NCBI GenBank assembly: GCA_965277595.1 | Contig: CBDIDH010000001.1 | Coordinates: 806,001 to 870,000 of the forward strand | Direction: 5' to 3' | DNA: 64,000 nucleotides | DNA from: CBDIDH01 sp965277595 | GTDB lineage: Bacteria > Planctomycetota > Planctomycetia > Isosphaerales > Isosphaeraceae | Shown here: in pieces, positions 32,270 to 39,473 of the stretch | Layout of the letters: each line of letters starts with the position of its first letter | Position numbering within the stretch: position 1 is the stretch's first letter | Position numbers and translations under genes: made by a program | Notes under the pieces: model-generated | Database searches by the model: none | What the model was told of the DNA's origin: nothing | What the model saw: only the letters and a program-made list of their open reading frames with translations

Positions 32270-33544
32270 TCAGGGGTTGCTGGTGGTGGTGGCGGCCCGC
32301 TTGCTCGTCGCCTTCTTCTTGGCGGAGGTCTTGGGCTGGTCCTTGGTGGTCGAGGTCGTCGCCTTGGTGGTGGTGGCGGCGGCCTTGGCGGTGTCGGACG
32401 CGGGGGGGGTCGGGGCGTTCGGGTCGGTTGTCAGCTTGGTGAGGTCGAACTCCTTGCCCTGCATCGCATTGAACTTGGCCTTCTGGTTCTTTGTCAGGAG
32501 CTTGCCAATCTGGGCGATCGTGTCGTTCTGCATTTGTTTAGTGGTCTGCTGCATCTTGGCCTGGGCGGCCTTGCCTTCGTCGGTGTTGTTGTACGCCTGC
32601 ATCGCGGCGCGGTCGAACCGGCCGTCGGCGGTCATGAAGTTCGGGCCGTTCTGCCGCTGAGCCTGAAACATCTCACGGCGGGACTGGCGGCTCTGGTCCT
32701 GAATGCCCTTCATCTCGGCGAGGACGTCTTCGCTGATGTTGAGCTTCAGAGCGATGTCGTCGTTGAGGACGGCGAGCGGCCCCTGGCGCTGAAGGTCAAT
32801 CTGCTGGAGCCGGGTGACCTGCTTCTTGGTGAGGATCTTGGTGGTGATGTTGGCGTTCGCCGCGTTGGAGTATTCCTGCATCTCCTGAAAGGCCGCCTGC
32901 ATCTCGGGCGTCATCTGGAACCGACCGCCGCCCGGTCCGCCGCCACCCGGTCCGCCGCCACCGAAACCGGCTCCGCCGTTGCCGTTGCCGTTACCATTTC
33001 CATTGGCAACGCCGGAGGGAATCGGGTTGCCGTTGGCGTCCACCGCGTTGGTGTTGGCGTTGTTGTTCCCGGTGCGGTTGCCGCGATTCGCGCGACCGCC
33101 GCCGTTCGCATTGCCGGTTGCGGCTTTGGCGTTGGCGTTCGCTCCGCCATTGGCGGCGCCGGTGGCGGCGTTGGCATTGGCTCCGCCGTTGGCGCCATTG
33201 GCATTGTTCCGGCGGGGCATGAGGGCCTGTCGTTTCTTCGAGACGGCTTCCTTCACCGTATCGATTTTCTTCTTCTGATCGGCGGTGAGGGCGATGTCTT
33301 CCTGTACAGCCGGATAGTTCAGGAGGCCAAGGATTCCGCCACCCCGGCCGAAGCCGCCGCCACCGGGACCGCCTCCGCCGAAGCCTCGGCCGCCACGACC
33401 ACCACCGCCGCCAGGCCCGCCGCCGCCAGGCCCGCCGCCGCCAGGACCACCGTTGCCGGGTCCTTGAGCCTGGGTAACGGAAACGAGGGCAACCAGGAGC
33501 AACGACGCTCCGGTCGCGGCGAGCATCTGTCGAATCCGTGGCAT
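32270..33544 (-). CDS. Secreted Gly/Asn-rich LTxxQ protein
   Basis: 424 residues from ATG 33544 (AGGAA upstream). Signal peptide to about residue 27 (VALVSVTQAQG). Residues 28-75 are a glycine-rich run of PGGGG units. An LTADQKKKIDTVKEAV motif follows, then an Asn/Ala/Gly low-complexity stretch (about 115-205), and the paralogous block LTKKQVTRLQQIDLQRQGPLAVL, with LLTKNQKAKFNAMQGKEFDL later. The tail is Thr/Lys-rich. The low-complexity parts are probably disordered surface or periplasmic linkers. Function unknown beyond the Spy-like resemblance. Confidence 0.65.
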   Translation of the reverse strand: MPRIRQMLAATGASLLLVALVSVTQAQGPGNGGPGGGGPGGGGPGGGGGRGGRGFGGGGPGGGGFGRGGGILGLLNYPAVQEDIALTADQKKKIDTVKEAVSKKRQALMPRRNNANGANGGANANAATGAANGGANANAKAATGNANGGGRANRGNRTGNNNANTNAVDANGNPIPSGVANGNGNGNGNGGAGFGGGGPGGGGPGGGRFQMTPEMQAAFQEMQEYSNAANANITTKILTKKQVTRLQQIDLQRQGPLAVLNDDIALKLNISEDVLAEMKGIQDQSRQSRREMFQAQRQNGPNFMTADGRFDRAAMQAYNNTDEGKAAQAKMQQTTKQMQNDTIAQIGKLLTKNQKAKFNAMQGKEFDLTKLTTDPNAPTPPASDTAKAAATTTKATTSTTKDQPKTSAKKKATSKRAATTTSNP

Positions 33545-33868
33545 CAGGTGTTCCTCATCAGGTCAAGGACCTGTCGGGGGGATCAACCGGGCGGGTGCAC
33601 TGTGCAAGGGCACGCTTCGTTTGAGAATAGCGTTAAGCACGAGCCCAATGTCCCGAAATTTCCGACGATTTTCTTGACCTTTGATATTTGACCCGATAGC
33701 GCGGCGCGACTGGAGATTAAAAAAGACGTAAATCCCGGGCATATATCGATTTATGGATTTTCAGACAGGGGCGCGACGTGATGCCTTCCGGCTTCGTCGC
33801 GATGGCCTCGGGACGTTCACGGGAATAATTTTGGGTAGATTCCGGGAGCGGATCGGCGATACCGAGCC
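33545..33868. other. 324-base intergenic stretch, AT-rich in its middle
   Basis: Upstream region of the Gly/Asn-rich protein and downstream of the Ig-like membrane protein, both on the minus strand. Around 33660-33760 it is clearly richer in A and T than the surroundings (for example TTTGATATTTGACC and GGGCATATATCGATTTATGG), which fits a promoter region. I cannot assign exact -35/-10 boxes, repeats or a gene. Confidence 0.4.
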
Positions 33869-34633
33869 TCAGGCGTGGTGTTGCCAGAGCCAGGCGCCGA
33901 GGATCAGGGCGGCCGTGAGACTGCCGAGGCGAATGGTCGTCCGATAGGTGGCGAACCGTCGGACCGCGGCGCGGCGATCGTCGTCCGGCGCGTTCTCGGC
34001 GTCGAGCGCGTCGAGCGACCAGCGCCGGAGGCTGGAAACGGTGTTCATGCCGACCAGGTGGACGAGCAGCAAGATCAGGAATCCGAAGCCCTGTTCCAGC
34101 CAGGCCCGCCAGGGAATCGGCGGAATTCCGGGCTTCCACCAGACGGGCGTCGTCAAGGGTTTGTCGGATTGATAGACAACCAGGCTCGTCGGTTGCGTCG
34201 CGGACGAGGCCCCATCACTGACGCGAAGGACCAGTTCCACGGCCTTGGGCGTCCCCTTGGCGGGCGTTCCGCGAAGGAGGCCCGTTTCAGGTTCGAGCTT
34301 CAGGCCAGGGGGGAGTTCGCCCGAGACCGACCAGTGAACCGGGCCGCGTCGACCCCCCGTCGCCGCCAGGGCGAGCGTGTACGGGCGCCCGGCGATCGCC
34401 TCGGGAAGAGTGTCGGGGGTTGAGATCGCCAGCGGCGGGGCGTCGTCGGGGTCCGACTTGCCGGGCGAGGGGAGGTCAACGGCCTTGGGTATCAGCGCCA
34501 TGATGACCATCGTCAGCAGGAGGATAAACAGCAAGGCCCCGGTCAGCTTCGTGACCACGACGGCGACGAACGAATCTTCGCCCGAGCCTCCGAACTCATG
34601 ACCCGAGTGGCCGTTACGTCGGTTGCGGCGCAT
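33869..34633 (-). CDS. Membrane protein with a putative Ig-like (He_PIG) domain
   Basis: 254 residues from ATG 34633. Basic N-terminus (MRRNRRNGHSG), a transmembrane helix (ALLFILLLTMVIMALIP), then an extracytoplasmic Ig-like module (about 70-150) with the He_PIG pattern SVSGELPPGLKLEPETGLLRGTPA. A second hydrophobic segment FGFLILLLVHLVGM and a C-terminal one (LTAALILGAWLW) follow. He_PIG domains usually mediate surface or periplasmic binding. The ribosome site is weak. The upstream gap of 447 bases holds a heptad element. Confidence 0.65.
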   Translation of the reverse strand: MRRNRRNGHSGHEFGGSGEDSFVAVVVTKLTGALLFILLLTMVIMALIPKAVDLPSPGKSDPDDAPPLAISTPDTLPEAIAGRPYTLALAATGGRRGPVHWSVSGELPPGLKLEPETGLLRGTPAKGTPKAVELVLRVSDGASSATQPTSLVVYQSDKPLTTPVWWKPGIPPIPWRAWLEQGFGFLILLLVHLVGMNTVSSLRRWSLDALDAENAPDDDRRAAVRRFATYRTTIRLGSLTAALILGAWLWQHHA

Positions 34634-34850
34634 CCCTGACCCCCCAACCCGTGAGACCCCTTGCCTGGCCGGCTGGCCCGAGGCGCGGTCCAGACCCTTT
34701 GCCGGAGCAAACTTCTCTGTATTGAGATCGGCTCCGATCGCCCGTTTCGTGAGGGTTCGCCCGGTCGCGCGGGATCGATCGTTTGATTGCCCAGGTTCAT
34801 CCCTCAGGGCGTAGTCATGCCCGGAAGGGCGATCGAGGGCAAGACCAAGG

Positions 34851-35040
34851 CAGGAGGATTGCAAAGTCTGTCTTTTCAATGACCGATGACCAATGACCGA
34901 TGACCAAGAAGTAGAATTTGTCGGTCGTCGGTCGTCGGTCGTCGGTCGTCGGTCGTCGGTCGTCGGTGGTCGGTGGTCGGTGGTCGGTCGTCGGTGGTCG
35001 GTGGTCGGTCGTCGGTCATCGGGACTTTGCAATCCTCCTG
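34851..35040. repeat. Heptad element with perfect 18-bp terminal inverted repeats (copy 5, type copy)
   Basis: 190 bp in the gap 34634-35080. CAGGAGGATTGCAAAGTC (34851-34868) is exactly the reverse complement of GACTTTGCAATCCTCCTG (35023-35040). Inside is a left arm of units TGACCGA/TGACCAA, a loop (GAAGTAGAATTTG), and 14 units at 34921-35018 of TCGGTCG or TCGGTGG plus one TCGGTCA. This is the best-preserved copy. The rest of the gap holds nothing I can name. Confidence 0.95.
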
Positions 35041-35080
35041 AAGCCCACGACTTGTCAGGTCGAGAATTCACGATTTCACG

Positions 35081-36796
35081 TCATGGGAAAAATTCCGCGG
35101 ATTCCTCGCGCCCGATGGTCTTGTGGGAAACCCAGCGCGACCAGAGCCCGGTCTTTCCCAGGCTGATGACCGCCGCGACAGCGAACAAGAGGAGGCCGCA
35201 GACAATCCAGTCCAGGCCGACGAGCCATTGGCGCAGTCCGCTGTACCCCTGCCAGCCGACGATCCCGATCCAGACCATCAGGCCGATCGAGGCGGCGACA
35301 AAGTAGGTGCGGCAGCCGGTCGCAAGCCCATACACGACGGCAATCGCAATCAGGATAAAGGGATACGCGCGGACAATTTCGGGCGGAACGACGTCGATCG
35401 CGGCTGGATCGACCCAGAAGCCGGCCAGGCAAAAGAGGGTCAGGAGGACGGCCCCCGCCTCTTTCAAGAGCCGAGCAAGCGAGTCGTCAAAGAGAAGGCC
35501 GATCAGCAAGAGCGCCACGAGAGATCCGTGGTACGCGAGCAACGCTTGATGACCTTGCCAGCCCCGCGCATTGGCAACAATCGTCGCCGCGTCAAGGAAA
35601 CAGATCGCCCCGGCGGCGAATCGCCAGGACTCACGCCGACGCACGGCCAGCGCGGTTTGCAAGGCGGCGACCGCGAGAATCGGGAAGGCCCGGGGCGCGA
35701 CCAGGCCGTCAAGGTCCTGAGTTCCCGGGCCGACGAACGTGAGGGCGAGCAGCGAAAGCGTCAATGCGCTGAGGGCATGAGGAACGCGTCGAACGGTCGA
35801 GATGCCGTAAACGGCGATGATCGCAAGCAAGGTCAGAAAGAGCGGCGAGCCGCCCAGGCGTTCCGTGAAGAGCGTCAAGAAGGTCTGGTAAATCGGTTCG
35901 GACCGATGTCCGATCGCCGCGAGGATCAGAAGACCGGGCAAGGCCGAGATCGCCAGCCGCTGGGTCATCCGGTTTCGGGACACGAGGCCCGCTTCGAGCC
36001 AGAGAAGGGCCACCGCGAAGAGGAAAGGGATCAGAAAGTAGAGGCCGAAAATGGACGCATTCTTCCCGACATAATGAAACGAGATGCAGAGGTAAAACGC
36101 TCGTCCGCAGACCGCCAGACCCAGAAGGCCGAAGAGAACCCAGGGATAAAGCGGGTAATGCCAGGGACTTCCGTTTTGCGAGACATAATCTGGACCGCGT
36201 CGGATGGCCGGGATCAGGCTGAGGAAGGCAAGGCCGGCGATTGTTGAGAAACTGAAAAGCGTCCATTGCAGCGCGGGGCTGTCGGGATCGCCGAGCAGGG
36301 GGGTAAGCGCGACCGGGTAAAGAAAGAAGAGGGAGAGGATCAGGTAATAGGGGACGCGAAAGAGCGCGGGAAGGCGGAGACGGATGCCGCGAAGCAAGCC
36401 TTCACTGACGCCGACCGCGAAGAGAAAGCCGCCGACATACAGCAAGGTTCCAAGGCGGGGAGTCGCCACGAGGCTCTCGTCAAAGGTGACCGAGATTGCC
36501 AGGAACATGGCGACGACGAGTAAAAGCAAGGTCCGAACGTCGTCCCAGACCTGGCCGAGGCGAATCAGGAACGTGGCGGTCGTGGCCAGAAGCAGCGTGT
36601 AGCCGAGCAGCGAGAGCATCAAGGCCCAGGTCTCGGACGTCTTGCCCGACGTGTCGAGAGACATCCTCAGGCCGATGAACACGAGATCGGCGCTCAGGAC
36701 GTAGAAAGGATTACTCGTGTAAGCCTTCCGAAGGAGCCAGCCGACCGGACTGGACGTTCCTTCGACGGGGGCGCGGAGGGGCCTTGCGTTGTCCAT
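35081..36796 (-). CDS. Large integral membrane protein of unknown function
   Basis: 571 residues from ATG 36796 with GAGG upstream. About 15 transmembrane segments and almost no soluble domain. Starts MDNARPLRAPVEGTSSPVGW, and an early segment reads NPFYVLSADLVFIGLRMSLD. I do not recognise the family. Long membrane proteins of this sort occur widely in planctomycetes. It lies alone between two heptad elements (34851-35040 and 36935-37022). Confidence 0.65.
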   Translation of the reverse strand: MDNARPLRAPVEGTSSPVGWLLRKAYTSNPFYVLSADLVFIGLRMSLDTSGKTSETWALMLSLLGYTLLLATTATFLIRLGQVWDDVRTLLLLVVAMFLAISVTFDESLVATPRLGTLLYVGGFLFAVGVSEGLLRGIRLRLPALFRVPYYLILSLFFLYPVALTPLLGDPDSPALQWTLFSFSTIAGLAFLSLIPAIRRGPDYVSQNGSPWHYPLYPWVLFGLLGLAVCGRAFYLCISFHYVGKNASIFGLYFLIPFLFAVALLWLEAGLVSRNRMTQRLAISALPGLLILAAIGHRSEPIYQTFLTLFTERLGGSPLFLTLLAIIAVYGISTVRRVPHALSALTLSLLALTFVGPGTQDLDGLVAPRAFPILAVAALQTALAVRRRESWRFAAGAICFLDAATIVANARGWQGHQALLAYHGSLVALLLIGLLFDDSLARLLKEAGAVLLTLFCLAGFWVDPAAIDVVPPEIVRAYPFILIAIAVVYGLATGCRTYFVAASIGLMVWIGIVGWQGYSGLRQWLVGLDWIVCGLLLFAVAAVISLGKTGLWSRWVSHKTIGREESAEFFP

Positions 36797-36934
36797 GGAA
36801 CCTTGCCTCGACGTGCGACCGGGCCAGAATTGGCGACCTGCGAACCTGTGACGTGTCTTGAGAACTGTACCCTGATTATCCGCGCCTGTGACAGTTGTCG
36901 CAAGGGAATTTTCGGGGGTGGAAAATTGGGGAAA

Positions 36935-37022
36935 TGACCGAGGGCCGATGACCGCGGAAAAAAGCAGAAACAGGAGAGAACTGTACATCGGTCATCGGTC
37001 ATCGGTCATCGGCCCTCGGTTC
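36935..37022. repeat. Heptad hairpin (copy 6) at the 3' end of the hydrogenase maturation cluster
   Basis: Left arm ATGACCGAGGGCCGATGACC, a loop of about 30 bases, and right arm made of TCGGTCA units followed by TCGGCCCTCGGT. The arms pair closely, including the unusual GGCC block. No 18-bp outer repeats. The stop codon of hypB lies inside it. Confidence 0.8.
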
Positions 37023-37712
37023 TTCCGGGACGGGTGCGCGGTCGAGGAGCGCGGAGGTGCGTCGCGAATGGAGGTCGTCGAGCCAGGAATCCATGTTGGC
37101 GCCGGTCTTGGAGGAGACCTCGAAGGTGGCCATGCCGGGTCGGACGGTTTGAATGCTCCGGCGCGCGGCCTCGGCGTCAAAGTCGGTGGCCGAGGCGAGG
37201 TCAATCTTGGTGAGGATCGCCACGTCGGCGGTCTGGAAGATCGTCGGATACTTGAGGGGTTTGTCTTCGCCCTCGGTCACCGAGAAGAGGACGAGACGGA
37301 GGTCTTCGCCGAGGTCATACGTCGACGGACAGACGAGGTTGCCGACGTTCTCGATGAAGAGAAAGTCAAGCTCGGCCGGGTCCCAGCCTTCCAATGCGGT
37401 CGAAATCATCGCGGCTTCGAGGTGGCAGACGGTTCCGGTGATGATCTGCCGGACCGGCACGCCGCCGCGGGCGAGGCGGCGGGCGTCGTTGTCGGTGGCC
37501 AGGTCGCCGACAAGGGCGGCGACTCGATATTGAGCGGCGAGACGGGTCAAGACGCTCTCCAGAAAGGCCGTCTTGCCCGATCCTGGGCTGGAAACAAGGC
37601 TGACGACATACGTTCCGGCCGTTCGGAAGCGGTTGCGGAGCGCACGCGCGGTCACGTCGTTTTGCTTGAGCAGACGTTGGCGAACCTGGACCAATCGCGT
37701 CGGCTCCGTCAT
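36999..37712 (-). CDS. hypB: Hydrogenase nickel-incorporation GTPase HypB
   Basis: 237 residues from ATG 37712, overlapping the hypA stop as ATGA. P-loop SSPGSGKT (41-48), ALVGDLATDNDARRL, the metal-site segment TGTVCHLEAAM, ENVGNLVCPSTYDLGE and the NKID-like TKIDLA. With HypA it delivers nickel to the hydrogenase large subunit. It lacks both the N-terminal CxxCGC motif and the His-rich stretch of some HypB proteins. The last residues (RADDR and stop) are read from the heptad repeat. Last gene of the 11-gene cluster. Confidence 0.95.
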   Translation of the reverse strand: MTEPTRLVQVRQRLLKQNDVTARALRNRFRTAGTYVVSLVSSPGSGKTAFLESVLTRLAAQYRVAALVGDLATDNDARRLARGGVPVRQIITGTVCHLEAAMISTALEGWDPAELDFLFIENVGNLVCPSTYDLGEDLRLVLFSVTEGEDKPLKYPTIFQTADVAILTKIDLASATDFDAEAARRSIQTVRPGMATFEVSSKTGANMDSWLDDLHSRRTSALLDRAPVPEEPRADDR

Positions 37713-38053
37713 GAAAAAATCTCCAGGGCGACCACGTCGAGTTCCTGGCCGCGAAGAATCCGGGGCGTCGGCGTTCCGCAATCGGGGCAGAGAAGTTCAT
37801 AAGGTGATCTTGGCGTACGCTCGGCCTCGCAGCGCGGACATAAAACGACGACCGGAACCTCTTCAATCCGCAAGTCGGTCTCGGCCATCGATGTCCCCTC
37901 GCGGGCCAGCCCGAAGGCCGATTCCAGGGCCTCGCGCACAACCCCGCTGAGAGGGCCGAGCTGCACGTGAATGGCGGCGACCCGACACCCCCGGCGCTCG
38001 GCCTCATCCCCGACGAGATCGAGAAGACTCAGGGCCATCGATAACTCGTGCAT
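37709..38053 (-). CDS. hypA: Hydrogenase nickel-incorporation protein HypA
   Basis: 114 residues from ATG 38053. Standard N-terminus MHELSMALSLLDLV, in which His2 and Glu3 help bind nickel. Zinc ribbon CPRC and CPDCG at about 72-92, and the usual ending GQELDVVALEI. Cooperates with HypB in nickel insertion. Six bases separate it from the upstream endopeptidase gene, and it overlaps hypB by 4 bases. Confidence 0.95.
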   Translation of the reverse strand: MHELSMALSLLDLVGDEAERRGCRVAAIHVQLGPLSGVVREALESAFGLAREGTSMAETDLRIEEVPVVVLCPRCEAERTPRSPYELLCPDCGTPTPRILRGQELDVVALEIFS

Positions 38054-38059
38054 GATTGA

Positions 38060-38605
38060 TTACGTGCTTTGATTTTTCAGAAAACGCATCCGGTCGGCCG
38101 CCGGGGCGTCTTCGCCCTGAAGAAGCCTCTGGACCAGCGACAGTATGAGCGGAATGGCCTCAACCACGGCCTTCTGTACTGGCGCACTCAGGCCGGGCAC
38201 GATGTCTTCGAGATCGGCCGACGTTTCCGGTTCGCAGGCGACGAGGAGAAGGCGGCCGACCTCGCCTCCCAGGGTCTTTGCCAGCTTCAAAACCTTGACG
38301 GGGTCCATCCCGTGCGCATCGAGCAGCGTTCCGGCATCTTCCGGCGCGGCCGAGTCGTCAACATCCGGCTCGATGACGTAGAGCGTTCCGGGCAATCCTC
38401 CGCGCGGGCTGGCATCGACGAGAATTACCGATTCATAGCCGGACATAAGTGAATAGGTCAGGTCGATTCCGCGAATCCCGAAATCGATGACAACAACGCC
38501 TTCGGGCAGGTCAACGGCGGCGAGCTTCTGGGCGACCTCGACACCAAAGGCGTCGTCGCCGAGGAAGATGTTGCCGATGCAGGCGATCAGGAGCCGGGGT
38601 TTCAT
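38060..38605 (-). CDS. [NiFe]-hydrogenase maturation endopeptidase (HyaD/HupD family)
   Basis: 181 residues from ATG 38605, overlapping the YceI-like gene stop by 4 bases. Signature IACIGNIFLGDDAFGVEV at 8-25 with the metal-binding acidic residue, a second acidic site in ILVDASPRGG, and DAHGMDPVKVL with the conserved His. The enzyme removes the C-terminal peptide of the large subunit once nickel is in place. Its presence implies a cleavable large subunit encoded elsewhere in this genome. Confidence 0.93.
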   Translation of the reverse strand: MKPRLLIACIGNIFLGDDAFGVEVAQKLAAVDLPEGVVVIDFGIRGIDLTYSLMSGYESVILVDASPRGGLPGTLYVIEPDVDDSAAPEDAGTLLDAHGMDPVKVLKLAKTLGGEVGRLLLVACEPETSADLEDIVPGLSAPVQKAVVEAIPLILSLVQRLLQGEDAPAADRMRFLKNQST

Positions 38606-39162
38606 GCCGGCCCCCCGGGAAAGGCAAAGAGTTCAAAGGCGACTTGAAGTTCATCCTTTAATTGAATCGATCCGCCGAGCGCGGTGACGGGCTGGATCTG
38701 GTAGTCGGAAAGGCGGAGCGGGAACTGGCCGCGAAGGACGAGGGCGTCTTCAAAGATGCGGAGCATGGCCTGGATGTTATGCGGTTGAGTGATACCGTGA
38801 AGCGTGAGCGGGCCGTTGAGGTCGAGCCGGAATTCACTGCGCGCGGTCTGCGAGGCGGCGACGTCGGCGGCCTGATACTGGATCTCGGGAAAGCGGGCAG
38901 TTTCCAGGACGTCGCGCGTCATTCGATCGAGAATCTCGCGGCGATCGGAGGGTCCGACCTGGTCAAGCAGGTCAAGCGAATCGGCGCGGACGTTGACCGC
39001 GAGGTTCATGCCGGCGACCTCTTCGTTTTCAAAACGAAGGACGCCTTCAAAGGCCCGGACGGCGAAGGTCGGGCTGTGGGCGAAGACCGAGAGCAGGCCA
39101 GTCGAGTCGGCATGGACGGTGAACTTGCCCTGGGTCGGGTCGATCCGATAAAAGGTGGTCAT
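38602..39162 (-). CDS. YceI-family lipocalin-like protein in the hydrogenase cluster
   Basis: 186 residues from ATG 39162, overlapping its upstream neighbour by 4 bases. YceI pattern: YRIDPTQGKFTVHADSTG, FAHSPTF, MNLAVNVRADSLD, ILDRMTRDVLETARFPEIQY and GPLTLHGITQPHNI. No signal peptide, so it is predicted cytoplasmic, unlike most YceI proteins. YceI folds bind polyisoprenoid or similar amphipathic ligands. Its place inside the hyp operon with overlaps on both sides suggests a role linked to the hydrogenase, perhaps quinone- or lipid-related (inference). Confidence 0.85.
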   Translation of the reverse strand: MTTFYRIDPTQGKFTVHADSTGLLSVFAHSPTFAVRAFEGVLRFENEEVAGMNLAVNVRADSLDLLDQVGPSDRREILDRMTRDVLETARFPEIQYQAADVAASQTARSEFRLDLNGPLTLHGITQPHNIQAMLRIFEDALVLRGQFPLRLSDYQIQPVTALGGSIQLKDELQVAFELFAFPGGPA

Positions 39163-39473
39163 GAGACGATCTCTGGATCGGGAAGAGGCTCGATCTCGTC
39201 GGCGAAGAAGAAGAAGCGATGGCCGGGCTTTCGGAGGGAGCCGAGATCCTTGCCGGGATCGTCGTCAACGATCACGGCGACATAGACGCGGCCTTCGTAG
39301 TCTTCTTCAATAGCGTCGATGAGCGCGGTTTTGCCGTCAAGGGCCATGTCCATGATGTCGGCCCCGCGGCGGGGGCGGAGGCGGACGCGGTCTCCGGCGC
39401 GGACTTCGGCGGGGCCGACGTGGAGACAGTCAAGCCGTCGGGTGGTATCGGCCTCGGGGTCCCAGTTCAACAC
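39159..39473 (-). CDS. Conserved small protein of hydrogenase maturation clusters
   Basis: 104 residues from ATG 39473. Sequence contains RAGDRVRLRPRRGADIMDMAL, KTALIDAIEEDYEGRVYVAVIVDDDPG and RFFFFADEIEPLP, a compact beta-rich pattern. From memory, proteins with this pattern accompany group-1h (actinobacterial-type, high-affinity) [NiFe] hydrogenases; I cannot verify this here. No cysteines other than one near the N-terminus, no signal. Overlaps both neighbours, so it is a tight part of the operon. Molecular role unknown. Confidence 0.7.
   Translation of the reverse strand: MLNWDPEADTTRRLDCLHVGPAEVRAGDRVRLRPRRGADIMDMALDGKTALIDAIEEDYEGRVYVAVIVDDDPGKDLGSLRKPGHRFFFFADEIEPLPDPEIVS

Noticed and set aside
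34893..35306. ORFs rich in SVVGRRSSVVGGR
   Set aside because: Translation of the TCGGTCG/TCGGTGG array; no gene-like features.
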